DNA from: Bacillota bacterium | Lineage (GTDB): Bacteria; Bacillota; Clostridia; Lachnospirales; Lachnospiraceae | NCBI GenBank assembly: GCA_023387655.1 | Contig: JAEWHR010000067.1 | Location: 1 to 17,604, forward strand | DNA length: 17,604 bases | Direction: 5' to 3' | Shown here: positions 7,787-15,029 of the stretch, in pieces | Layout: the number at the start of each line of letters is the position of its first letter | Position numbering within the stretch: the stretch's first letter is position 1 | Program-made: the position numbers and the translations under genes | The notes under the pieces: model-generated | Told to the model about the DNA's origin: nothing | Databases searched by the model: none | Seen by the model: only the letters and a program-made list of their open reading frames with translations

Positions 7787-8185
7787 TTATACTACTACCT
7801 TAGCCAAAATACCATTTACGAAACTCGCTGAAGAATCTCCTCCGTATTTTTTCGCTAACTCGATAGCCTCATTAATTGCAACTTTAACTGGTACCTCATC
7901 ATCAAATCGCATCTCAAAGGTAGCAAGACGCAAAATATTAAGGTCAACCTTACCCATACGATTTAATTTCCAACCACTGGAGGCATTAGCAAGAATCGTA
8001 TCGATTTCTCCTAGTTTTTCTTTGATTTTATCAAATCTCAAATTCAAATATTCCTGTTGTTCCGTTGTAATACTCTCTAAGGAGTCGAAGTATAATAAAA
8101 CTTGTTCATCAAGCTCTGTAGCCTCATGAAACTCCTTACGAAACAGCATACGAAATAAATGTTCTCTAATCTCTCTTCTTGTCAT
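7787..8185 (-). CDS. nusB: Transcription antitermination factor NusB
   Basis: An all-helical RNA-binding protein that joins NusE (S10), NusA and NusG on boxA RNA during rRNA antitermination. With the ATG chosen the protein is 132 residues (MTRREIREHLFRMLF…), typical of NusB. A frame starting 27 nt further upstream would add a peptide whose codons contain the GGAGG ribosome site itself, so the shorter start is preferred. Conserved features are the N-terminal R-x-x-R-E-x-L-F-R-M-L-F helix and the C-terminal VKVAINEAIELAKKYG…SFVNGILAKV segment. It lies 227 nt after the Asp23-family gene, the same partner as in B. subtilis (yqhY-nusB). Confidence 0.95.
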   Translation of the reverse strand: MTRREIREHLFRMLFRKEFHEATELDEQVLLYFDSLESITTEQQEYLNLRFDKIKEKLGEIDTILANASSGWKLNRMGKVDLNILRLATFEMRFDDEVPVKVAINEAIELAKKYGGDSSASFVNGILAKVVV

Positions 8186-8412
8186 CCTAACCTCCATAAA
8201 CCCTTCGATCAAACAATAGGGTTGATATATCTCTTATTACATTCAAATTTATCTTTTTCGATTCTACTAAATTATTCAGTTAATTTTAGTTTAAATTCCT
8301 CATAACACAAACGTTGAGGCTGCCACTTACACATAAGGTTATGTATTCATGACACCCTCACCGGTAAAATTCATCCTTCATAATGAGTCAGTAAGCTGTC
8401 TCACCTCTAATG
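8186..8412 (-). other. 227-nt gap between the Asp23-family gene and nusB
   Basis: No gene is seen here. On the minus strand a small stem (GAGACAG…CTGACTC with one A-A mismatch) follows the Asp23-family stop codon. It is followed by a longer imperfect inverted repeat (about 8315-8360) with TGAGG/CCTCA ends and an inner ACATA/TATGT stem. Neither is followed by a clean T-run, and I see no convincing SigA promoter before nusB. It may be an untranslated linker or a processing or attenuation site. Confidence 0.35.
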
Positions 8413-8805
8413 TTATTGCTTATCATGCTCGATTTCTACGCCAACTATACGGATGTTGACATCTGAAACCGATAACCCAGTCATACTTTCAATCGCTGCT
8501 TTTACTTTATCTTGAACTGCGGTTGAAGTTTTTGGAATGTTATATCCATATTTCATTGTAATGGACAATTCTACAGATACAGACTTCTCCATTAATTCTA
8601 TCTTTACACCCTTAGAAAGATTCTTCATTCCAAGCTTTCCAACAATCTCTTTGGTAAGATTACCAGTAAGTGCTGCAACACCTTCTACTTCCGTTGCTGC
8701 CAATCCTGCAATTGTTGCTACAACATCATCTGCTATCTTAACCTCGCCAATTTTACCTGACGACTCCATGTGATATGCATTGTTCTTTTGGAGTTCTTTG
8801 TTCAT
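8413..8805 (-). CDS. Asp23/Gls24 family envelope stress response protein (YqhY-like)
   Basis: A 130-residue cytoplasmic protein of the Asp23/Gls24 (DUF322) family. The conserved core runs from IADDVVATIAGLAATEVEGVAAL (about residues 24-46) through the V-E-L-S-I-T-M-K-Y-G-Y-N-I-P strand pair to V-N-I-R-I-V-G-V. Its place just before nusB is that of yqhY in B. subtilis, where the product is tied to control of acetyl-CoA carboxylase. That role cannot be assumed here because accB and accC are absent from the cluster. The ATG has an AGGAGGT site. It is the first gene after the best SigA promoter in the window. Confidence 0.93.
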   Translation of the reverse strand: MNKELQKNNAYHMESSGKIGEVKIADDVVATIAGLAATEVEGVAALTGNLTKEIVGKLGMKNLSKGVKIELMEKSVSVELSITMKYGYNIPKTSTAVQDKVKAAIESMTGLSVSDVNIRIVGVEIEHDKQ

Positions 8806-8861
8806 ATTATTACCTCCTATATCTCATGCGTTTTGCGCGTTCTTTTTTACTTTCTATTTCT

Positions 8862-8890
8862 ATTATAGCAAACGAACTTAAATTTGCAAA
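8862..8890 (-). promoter_or_regulatory. SigA promoter for the Asp23-nusB-xse-isp operon
   Basis: On the minus strand TTTGCA (8885-8890) and a perfect TATAAT (8862-8867) are separated by 17 nt. The -10 is preceded by TGC, giving the extended TGnTATAAT form. Transcription should begin near 8855, about 50 nt before the Asp23-family ATG. No equally good promoter was found further down the cluster. Confidence 0.78.
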
Positions 8891-9030
8891 GTATTTTCTA
8901 ACTATCTACATTATTTACGTTTCTAGTTTGGTTATTCAAATTTGAGCTATTCTAGTAGAGGGGATAATGAAGAAAGATTTTAGGATTAAACTGATTGCTT
9001 TTTTTAAATGTCTTTCAAATTATGAAATAA

Positions 9031-9071
9031 GGCCTATTACCTTATCCATATACATGATAAGATAACAGACC
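9031..9071 (-). terminator. Terminator after spoIIIAH
   Basis: A 16-bp uninterrupted stem on the minus strand (9056-9071 with 9031-9046, including three G-U pairs) closes a 9-nt loop. It starts 36 nt after the spoIIIAH stop and is followed by TTATTTCATAATTTG, T-rich but broken. This is the likely end of the spoIIIA transcript, separating it from the constitutive Asp23-nusB promoter. Apart from this hairpin and that promoter, the 302-nt gap at 8806-9107 shows nothing recognisable. Confidence 0.65.
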
Positions 9072-9107
9072 CAAATTTTAACCAATTATTTAAATATCTA
9101 ATTATTA

Positions 9108-9905
9108 TTATTCAACAACTACAGCTCCAGTAATTTTAATTTTGTCAAGTTTAACATTTGTTTTTGTCATAACAACATCTTCAATAATAGCCATATCCTG
9201 TTCAGATAAGTCTGGATCATTTACCACTACATCAACAAAACCATCACTTATCATTACAACGGAATCACTAAATCCCTTTGCTTCAAGCTGAATTTCTGTT
9301 GCTGTTTCTTTTTCAGAGATTGCAGTCAACTCTAACACTCTATCTACTGCAGCTTTCTTCTGTTCATCGGAGATGTTCTTATTGTCAATAATTGCATTTA
9401 AATCTTCTTTGCTCTTTGCTCTGTTTTGTTCTCTTAGTAATCTAGCATTTGCAAAATAGCTACTATCGATAATATTACTATTTGCTAGAACTGCTTCTCC
9501 AGGGTTAGTTCCTTGATCATCCTTTGCTGTTCCATCCTTTGAATCACTTGCTAATGCATCCTCATTATTTCCATCGTTTGATGCCTGTGCACTATCCTTA
9601 TCACTTCCTGCAACATCAGTCGCATCTGTATCAGTATCAGAAGCTGTCTTATTTTCATCTAAAATAAGATTTCCTTTGTCATCTAACACTAACTGATCCA
9701 TCGTATCGTCACCAATATCAGAATATTCTTCTCCATCATTACTAGAAGCAAAGATATCCTCTCCAAGCGCATCGTTAGTAGAAGCTGCTATGTCTTTCGC
9801 TGAATCTTTCGTACTGTCTTTGGCGAAGTTTAAATATCCTGCCACCGCAATCATCAGTGCAAGTGCAGTAATAATAATCTGATTTTTCTTGAAAATATTT
9901 TTCAT
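9108..9905 (-). CDS. spoIIIAH: Stage III sporulation protein AH
   Basis: The mother-cell half of the SpoIIIAH-SpoIIQ channel that joins mother cell and forespore after engulfment. One N-terminal membrane segment (about 9-27) anchors it. A long acidic, D/S/N/E/K-rich linker follows (about 28-140), then the conserved extracytoplasmic domain (about 150-265), which in the family adopts the YscJ/FliF ring fold: LLREQNRAKSKEDLNAII through KLDKIKITGAVVVE. The protein is 265 residues against 218 in B. subtilis; the extra length is in the linker. The ATG has a GGAGG site at 8 nt. It is the last gene of the operon, 63 nt after spoIIIAG. Confidence 0.93.
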   Translation of the reverse strand: MKNIFKKNQIIITALALMIAVAGYLNFAKDSTKDSAKDIAASTNDALGEDIFASSNDGEEYSDIGDDTMDQLVLDDKGNLILDENKTASDTDTDATDVAGSDKDSAQASNDGNNEDALASDSKDGTAKDDQGTNPGEAVLANSNIIDSSYFANARLLREQNRAKSKEDLNAIIDNKNISDEQKKAAVDRVLELTAISEKETATEIQLEAKGFSDSVVMISDGFVDVVVNDPDLSEQDMAIIEDVVMTKTNVKLDKIKITGAVVVE

Positions 9906-9968
9906 TTATGTAACCTCCATTTCTTACTATTCTATGGATTTCATTCACAACCGCTTTGACTAAGCATA

Positions 9969-10679
9969 TCAATCACTCATCTGTAGTACTTTAATCTTAT
10001 GCGCTGGGACGTCAAATAATACCCTAATTGCATTAACTATATCTTCTGCAATCCTGGCGTCACCCCCACCTTGTGCAAGTACTACTACACCTTCAAACTG
10101 AGCCTCTGTCTCCTTTGTAACATAAGGTACCGACTCACCTGACTCATTGGTTACTAGTACCGTTTCTTCATCACTTTGTGTACTGCTGCTGATTCGGGTT
10201 CCGCCTTCCTTATCCGTCTCATTTAAACTTTCCTGACTATATGGTGTATCTTTTAATACTATACGTTCTTTTGAGGTCTTTAGCGTAATCATAACTTTTA
10301 CTTTCCCGATTCCTTCCACCTTCTCGAGCAGTTTCTCTAACTTATTCTCGTAATACTCAGTGTAAGTTTCTGCTTCTGTAGTCTTCTTTGTTTCACTAAT
10401 CACAGGCGAAACTGTTTCGGTGCTTGCTTTCTGCTCGGTCTCCTTTTCCTTTGAAAAAATATCGGGGAACGATGTGATTGCTAATATCAATCCTGCCAGG
10501 AAAATTAAAATGAGCTGACTTTTTTTTATCTCTCCGAAATGAAACTTTTTTTCCGAGTTTTTCTTTCCTATCTGCTCCTTCTTTTTTGTGTCTTTGTTCT
10601 TACCAACACTCTGCTCCTCCCAGGCATCTGTTTCCATCTCCATACAGGTCTTCTCTGTATTTTTAATGTTCCTCTCCAT
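9969..10679 (-). CDS. spoIIIAG: Stage III sporulation protein AG
   Basis: A ring-forming component of the SpoIIIA-SpoIIQ complex. A charged, K/E-rich cytoplasmic N terminus (about 1-52) precedes one membrane segment (LILIFLAGLILAITSFPDIF, about 55-75). An extracytoplasmic domain follows, with YENKLEKLLEKVEGIGKVKVMITL and the terminal VVVLAQGGGDARIAEDIVNAIRVLF…KIKVLQM motif typical of SpoIIIAG. The protein has 236 residues. The ATG has an AGGAGG site lying inside the end of spoIIIAF, and the two frames overlap by 17 nt, so they are translationally coupled. Confidence 0.93.
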   Translation of the reverse strand: MERNIKNTEKTCMEMETDAWEEQSVGKNKDTKKKEQIGKKNSEKKFHFGEIKKSQLILIFLAGLILAITSFPDIFSKEKETEQKASTETVSPVISETKKTTEAETYTEYYENKLEKLLEKVEGIGKVKVMITLKTSKERIVLKDTPYSQESLNETDKEGGTRISSSTQSDEETVLVTNESGESVPYVTKETEAQFEGVVVLAQGGGDARIAEDIVNAIRVLFDVPAHKIKVLQMSD

Positions 10680-11334
10680 CGTGGTCCTCCTGTATACTAA
10701 TATTTATATTAGATGAATCAACATTATAGAAGTCCGCCAGCACATTTTTTATATTAATTTCCATAGGAGACAGGCTTGTTTGCTGGTTTTTCTTGCTTTC
10801 TTTCTCTTTTGAATCCACTTTAATTTGTCCAATAGTTACTGGTTCAACCAGTTCGATTCCGAATTCACCTTCCTCTTTTTCAACTTCGCTCATTCTAAGG
10901 TAAGATGCTTCAATATCCATTGCCAAAATTTCACCAAAGTTTATACTATCTTTGTCTTTATTAATCTCAATCGTCATACTTCTGAGTATCAACCCTTTCT
11001 CCGACAAAAGCTTAACGGTTTGTCCTCGTAATACTTCTTTATATTCACTAAACATAGAATCCTCACTCAGCTTTTCCATTCGGAATAAATCCTCGCTGAT
11101 ATCTTCTGCTTGTACTAAGGTTCCACGGGAATTAAGAGAGAAATTTAGAATATCCTCTTTCCCAAACAAGGTGATTATAGGGGTGACCACCAATAATACT
11201 AAAATCAACCCTGTAACTAATCCTACATACTTTTTATAATTGCTCTTACCAAGTAAGTTAAATATGACTGTCACTAATATAAGAAAGATAATAATGTTTT
11301 TCATCCAAGAATATAACGAATTTATTATACCCAC
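10663..11334 (-). CDS. spoIIIAF: Stage III sporulation protein AF
   Basis: A membrane protein of the SpoIIIA complex. Two N-terminal membrane segments (about 10-27 and 34-55) are followed by an extracytoplasmic domain with a conserved C terminus (MEINIKNVLADFYNVDSSNINISI). The start used is a GTG at 11334 with an AAGGAGG site 6 nt upstream, giving 223 residues beginning V-G-I-I-N-S-L-Y-S-W-M-K-N, which fits the family. The longer frame, starting with another GTG at 11355, would place that ribosome site inside the coding region. It overlaps spoIIIAG by 17 nt. Confidence 0.91.
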   Translation of the reverse strand: MGIINSLYSWMKNIIIFLILVTVIFNLLGKSNYKKYVGLVTGLILVLLVVTPIITLFGKEDILNFSLNSRGTLVQAEDISEDLFRMEKLSEDSMFSEYKEVLRGQTVKLLSEKGLILRSMTIEINKDKDSINFGEILAMDIEASYLRMSEVEKEEGEFGIELVEPVTIGQIKVDSKEKESKKNQQTSLSPMEINIKNVLADFYNVDSSNINISIQEDHDGEEH

Positions 11335-11364
11335 TGTTGTCCTCCTTCCATTCACCTTTCTCTC

Positions 11365-12507
11365 TTATGTTACCCTCATCGTTGAAACAGCAACAATGGT
11401 GATAACAATTTCAAAAAGAATTGCTGCTACAAATACCGTTTGGAGTAACAAAGAGGAAGCTTCTGCAGAAGCGCTTACACAATTCACGATCCGTTTATCT
11501 GAGATTGGTTGTATCGCTGCCGCTACTAATTTATATATCAATACATAGATGATTAATTTCACAATTGGTATAGCACAGATTACAATAATTGCAACTAAAC
11601 CTGCAACGCCAATACTATTTTTCAAAAGCGTTCCCGCTCCCAGTACTGTTTCTGCCACACCACTGAATATCCCACCAATTCCGGGTATCATACGTGTTGC
11701 TTTTATTATGGAAGAACGTTTCACCTGGTCTATCGCTGGCGTTATCAGACTTTGTACTGTACCAATACCGATAACAACTGCCAGTAAAGTCTTTAGCATC
11801 CATCGTATTAAGGTAGCCAATAATTCCGATAATTTACTAAGCATATCCTCCTGGGATAGATTATTGGCAAGTACCGCCATCATATAGATATTCGTCAATG
11901 GAAACACTATTTTTAACAAAGCATAGTCTACAACAGTAACTAAGATAAGAATTCCTTGATAATATGCTGCTGATGTGGACACTCCGGTGCAAAAAGCAAC
12001 TGACATACAATAGGTGGGGACGAGCGCTTTCATAAAATTTAATACACTATGTAACGTATCCGTAGCCAATTTTGTAGCTCCAATAAATGTTGTAGCTAGG
12101 ATAACAAACATTAAAAGATAGGTAACATAAAACCCAGTGTCTGCAATTTGACTGTTTTGAAACGTATGTGAGAAATTTGTAAATACTGCTGCTATTAACG
12201 CTATTGTTAGTAATTTCATTAAACCACTAAGATTACTCTTAAATTCTAAACCAACGGACTGAAGTAACTTTTCAATAACACCCTTAAGTGAGAATGATTC
12301 TGTACCATTGGATAAATTCTTTACATACTCTCCAAAATTCATGCTCTCTTCATTACCCAATGCTTTATTTAAGGATTTCTGTATCTGAGTATAATCATAC
12401 TCCTCCTCTTTGGTGCTCATAGCATACACAATGCTTGTCTTTCCTAAGAGGACAAAGAGGATGCTTATTATGATTAACGTTAAAATCCATGTTCGTTTTC
12501 GTATCAT
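11365..12507 (-). CDS. spoIIIAE: Stage III sporulation protein AE
   Basis: A polytopic membrane protein of the SpoIIIA complex, 380 residues. A cleavable signal peptide is evident (basic start, hydrophobic stretch about 7-26, candidate V-Y-A cleavage). A soluble stretch with YTQIQKSLNKALG follows, then several hydrophobic segments from about residue 95 to the end, including the conserved PGIGGIFSGVAETVLGAGTLLKNSIGVAGL loop region. The ATG used has AAAGGA at a good effective spacing. An in-frame TTG nine bases upstream (12516) cannot be excluded. It lies 18 nt after spoIIIAD and 30 nt before spoIIIAF. Confidence 0.92.
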   Translation of the reverse strand: MIRKRTWILTLIIISILFVLLGKTSIVYAMSTKEEEYDYTQIQKSLNKALGNEESMNFGEYVKNLSNGTESFSLKGVIEKLLQSVGLEFKSNLSGLMKLLTIALIAAVFTNFSHTFQNSQIADTGFYVTYLLMFVILATTFIGATKLATDTLHSVLNFMKALVPTYCMSVAFCTGVSTSAAYYQGILILVTVVDYALLKIVFPLTNIYMMAVLANNLSQEDMLSKLSELLATLIRWMLKTLLAVVIGIGTVQSLITPAIDQVKRSSIIKATRMIPGIGGIFSGVAETVLGAGTLLKNSIGVAGLVAIIVICAIPIVKLIIYVLIYKLVAAAIQPISDKRIVNCVSASAEASSLLLQTVFVAAILFEIVITIVAVSTMRVT

Positions 12508-12525
12508 CTTGTCCAATTCCTTTCC

Positions 12526-12909
12526 TTACGCAGTTAAAAAACGGTCAATCGTATCAAGAAGTGCTAATAGCACCGGCATACTGATCGCCATGATGCAAAG
12601 CTTTCCAGCTAATTCAATTTGATTTCCTATCGCTGAATATCCGGCATCCTTGCAAAGGTTGGATGCAAATTCAGAAATATAAGTAATACCAATGATTTTT
12701 AATAAAATCGTTATGTACTCTGAATTTATGGATAGATATCCTTTGATTCTCTCTATTGCTTTAAATATTGTAGACAGCTTTCCTATCCCAAAATAAAAGA
12801 TTAAGACACATCCAGTTAAACTAATAAAAAAAGCATATTCTGACTTACCACTTTTAAATAGGTTCGCTGCTACAACTGCTATAATACCAATGAGTGCGAT
12901 TTTTTCCAT
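12526..12909 (-). CDS. spoIIIAD: Stage III sporulation protein AD
   Basis: A small integral membrane protein of 127 residues, the usual SpoIIIAD length. About four hydrophobic segments are visible: near 1-15, 26-46, 65-85 and 100-120. Conserved elements are the N-terminal L-I-G-I-I-A-V-V and the C-terminal region with N-L-C-K-D-A-G-Y-S-A-I-G-N-Q-I-E-L-A-G-K. It is a relative of SpoIIIAC and part of the same membrane channel. The ATG has an AAAGGCGGG ribosome site. A 91-nt gap separates it from spoIIIAC, where Bacillus has only a few bases. Confidence 0.93.
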   Translation of the reverse strand: MEKIALIGIIAVVAANLFKSGKSEYAFFISLTGCVLIFYFGIGKLSTIFKAIERIKGYLSINSEYITILLKIIGITYISEFASNLCKDAGYSAIGNQIELAGKLCIMAISMPVLLALLDTIDRFLTA

Positions 12910-13000
12910 TGTTCCCGCCTTTCAAAAAAGATGTTCCTGTTAACGTAATTTCTGCGCTAATTCTCCTTCCGCTGCAGAGATTACGAATTCTTTCGCTTCC

Positions 13001-13195
13001 TTACATTTGAAACAACTTCTGTAAGTAATCAAATAAGTCCGCAATATATGGGATTACCCAATAAAGTACGATCAAAAGACCTGCGAGACTGGTTATAATC
13101 GTATAATCATTTTTATCCGATTGTTTTAGAATTTGGTTGATTACCGAAACCAAAATTCCAACGGCAGCAATTTTGAAGATTAAATAGACCGACAT
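13001..13195 (-). CDS. spoIIIAC: Stage III sporulation protein AC
   Basis: A 64-residue membrane protein with two hydrophobic segments (about 3-22 and 32-55) joined by a short polar loop (KQSDKNDY), the standard SpoIIIAC layout. It ends in a short amphipathic tail (DLFDYLQKLFQM). The ATG has a GGGAGG site at about 6 nt. It lies 13 nt after spoIIIAB. It is required for the mother cell-forespore channel and for late forespore SigG activity in B. subtilis. Confidence 0.93.
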   Translation of the reverse strand: MSVYLIFKIAAVGILVSVINQILKQSDKNDYTIITSLAGLLIVLYWVIPYIADLFDYLQKLFQM

Positions 13196-13208
13196 ATGTT
13201 CCTCCCGA

Positions 13209-13739
13209 TTATAGTACTAAGATTATAACGAAGATTCCTAATAATACCCCCAGACTACGATAGAGACGAATCTTCTCTTTTGCATCTAAATTAATCTCCT
13301 GCATATCTTCTTCTACTTGTGTAATATACCAGTCGATATGGTTCATCTGCATATCTTTATCAAGGTATCCCAGCTGTTTTCCAAATTCTAAAAAACATGT
13401 CCTATCTTTTTTACTCATCGAAGTATTTGCTAATTCTTCTTTCATTGCACTTTCCCAAATTTCTGCTAGGCTTATCCCAGAATATTGAGCCAGCTCTTTT
13501 GATACTTTCTTGAAAAAAGGAGTTAATCTCCCGTCATGACGCTTCGTAATATTCTCTAATGCCTCTGGCAATGCGGTCTGTGCATATCGTATATCTCCTC
13601 GTAAGAGAATAGCGATTGTCTTAGCAGCTCTTAAATCTTCCATTCTTTTCCTTATTTCATTCCCAAATAAAAATCCCATACCGGTACTAGCGCCTATAAT
13701 TAAGGCGCATCCTGTTACTCTTAAGAATAATACAAACAT
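13209..13739 (-). CDS. spoIIIAB: Stage III sporulation protein AB
   Basis: A 176-residue protein with an N-terminal membrane segment (about 2-24) ending in GFLFGNEIRKRMEDLR, a helical soluble domain, and a C-terminal hydrophobic segment (LGVLLGIFVIILVL). This is the layout of SpoIIIAB, which resembles type II secretion GspF proteins. The ATG has a GGAGGG ribosome site at 7 nt. A TTG five codons upstream lies over that site and was rejected. It lies 21 nt after spoIIIAA, its predicted ATPase partner. Confidence 0.93.
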   Translation of the reverse strand: MFVLFLRVTGCALIIGASTGMGFLFGNEIRKRMEDLRAAKTIAILLRGDIRYAQTALPEALENITKRHDGRLTPFFKKVSKELAQYSGISLAEIWESAMKEELANTSMSKKDRTCFLEFGKQLGYLDKDMQMNHIDWYITQVEEDMQEINLDAKEKIRLYRSLGVLLGIFVIILVL

Positions 13740-13760
13740 CGATTCACCCTCCAACTAAAC

Positions 13761-14738
13761 TTACGCATAATACAATCTGGAACCTCTTTCGTCATAGATT
13801 TCTGTTACCTTACCAATGGAGTCCCTGTTATTTAAAATAATATATCGCTCGAAAACATGTTTTTTAATAAGTTCTCCTAACAATGGCTTGTCTCTTACTT
13901 CGTCAATTGTCCCCCCATGTACCGTAGCTATCATCTTTATACCACAACCCATAGCGTAATGAATCGCCTCAATATCCTCTCCAAGACCAATTTCATCAAC
14001 GGCAAGTACCGAAGGTGACATGGACCTAATTAGAAGCATCATTCCTCTCGCTTTGGGGCAACAATCTAAGACATCCGTTCGTATACCAAGATCATTTTGA
14101 GGAGTTCCCATATAGCAGGCAGCGATTTCTGATCTCTCATCTACTACCCCAACCTGCAAACCTTCTCTATTATATCCATCTTTTTCATCGATAGAATCTG
14201 ATCCTCCGTCGGATAACTGTCTGATAATATCCCGCAGCAGTGTTGTTTTACCGCAACCTGGAGGAGAAATAATTAAAGTATGATAAATACTATTGTCTCT
14301 TAAGATATAAGGCAGCACCAAGTCTGCACATCCTTTTACTTGATGAGAAAGACGAATATTAATAAAAGAGATATACTTCATACTTTTTATCTTTCCTTCC
14401 TCTAAGATAACCTTCCCAGCAATCCCTATACGATGACCACCTGCAATTGTAATAAAGCCTTGTTTTAATTCTTCTTCAAACGCATAAAGAGAATAATTAC
14501 TTATGTACTCCATCGTCTCTTTCACTTCGGCTTTCGTAATCATAAATGCGTCCTCCATTGATTTTGTAAGGCGTCCATTATTATCGATAACATACTCCTT
14601 ATTGTTGTATCGTACTAGCAAAGGGCTGTCCACTCTTAACCGAATCTCTTGTAATCGATCAAAATCTAACACTGTTTTTGACAACAGAGTACGCAATTTC
14701 ACTGAGAAAATTTTTAATAGATCCTCTTTCCTATTCAC
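13761..14738 (-). CDS. spoIIIAA: Stage III sporulation protein AA (AAA+ ATPase)
   Basis: The cytoplasmic ATPase of the SpoIIIA complex, related to type II/IV secretion motors. With the GTG used it has 325 residues (307 in B. subtilis). Walker A is PPGCGKTT (159-166) and Walker B VLAVDEIG (244-251); VVDERSEIAACYMGTPQNDLGIRTDVLD is the typical intervening region. The frame is open to 14798, but a SigE-type -10 box at 14786-14793 and its expected transcription start near 14778 rule out that start. The GTG at 14738 (VNRKEDLLKIF) is preceded by GGTGAT. GTG codons at 14747 and 14750 remain possible. First gene of the operon. Confidence 0.92.
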   Translation of the reverse strand: MNRKEDLLKIFSVKLRTLLSKTVLDFDRLQEIRLRVDSPLLVRYNNKEYVIDNNGRLTKSMEDAFMITKAEVKETMEYISNYSLYAFEEELKQGFITIAGGHRIGIAGKVILEEGKIKSMKYISFINIRLSHQVKGCADLVLPYILRDNSIYHTLIISPPGCGKTTLLRDIIRQLSDGGSDSIDEKDGYNREGLQVGVVDERSEIAACYMGTPQNDLGIRTDVLDCCPKARGMMLLIRSMSPSVLAVDEIGLGEDIEAIHYAMGCGIKMIATVHGGTIDEVRDKPLLGELIKKHVFERYIILNNRDSIGKVTEIYDERGSRLYYA

Positions 14739-14785
14739 ATGAATCACCACTGCCTTTCTTTCACTAGGTGTTGTCCTGTTTTTAC

Positions 14786-14813
14786 AGTATATGAACACAT
14801 AGTTAGATTATGA
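14786..14813 (-). promoter_or_regulatory. SigE-type sporulation promoter of the spoIIIA operon
   Basis: On the minus strand TCATAAT (14807-14813) and CATATACT (14786-14793) are 13 nt apart. These match the B. subtilis SigE pattern (KMATATT, 13-15 nt, CATACANT) at 6 of 7 and 7 of 8 positions. spoIIIA is a classic SigE (mother cell) operon, which supports the call. Transcription would start near 14778, leaving a leader of about 40 nt before the GTG at 14738. Confidence 0.72.
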
Positions 14814-14858
14814 ATAAAAAAACTTAGGAGAAATGAATGATATTTTTCATCAAAAGAA

Positions 14859-14887
14859 TTGCTTTCTATCTTTAAATAGAATATGAT
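14859..14887 (+). promoter_or_regulatory. Probable SigA promoter of aroE
   Basis: TTGCTT (14859-14864) and TATGAT (14882-14887) are separated by 17 nt. The -10 matches the consensus at five of six bases, the -35 only at three. It is divergent from the spoIIIA promoter, with the two -35 boxes about 45 nt apart. Transcription would start near 14895, giving aroE a leader of about 135 nt. Confidence 0.5.
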
Positions 14888-14941
14888 TATTGGAAAAAGA
14901 TTTTATCCATTCGAATTGAAGTATAAAAGAATGAGTGAACG

Positions 14942-14994
14942 ATTAAAAATCTATCACGCAACAAGTTTGTGTCTGCGCTGCAACCACAAACTTG
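14942..14994 (+). repeat. Hairpin element in the aroE leader (copy 2 of the dxs-tlyA element)
   Basis: A perfect 10-bp stem (CAAGTTTGTG 14962-14971, CACAAACTTG 14985-14994) encloses a 13-nt loop. Positions 14942-14990 align with the dxs-tlyA element on the opposite strand at 37 of 50 positions. It lies 35 nt before the aroE ATG. No T-run follows, so it is not a simple attenuator. Confidence 0.5.
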
Positions 14995-15029
14995 AAGAAG
15001 CAAAAAGCAGCGAAGAAATGAGGTTAAAT

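Noticed and set aside
8998..9005. T7 run after spoIIIAH as a plus-strand terminator
   Set aside because: No stable stem precedes it on the plus strand, and no plus-strand gene lies upstream.
14833..14851. ARG-box-like ATGAA…TTCAT in the spoIIIAA-aroE intergenic region
   Set aside because: The half-site spacing is wrong for an ArgR box, and neither neighbouring gene belongs to arginine metabolism.
14895..15029. T-box or amino-acid riboswitch in the aroE leader
   Set aside because: No T-box consensus (AGGGTGGNACCGCG-like), no terminator with a T-run and no codon-rich leader peptide were found.
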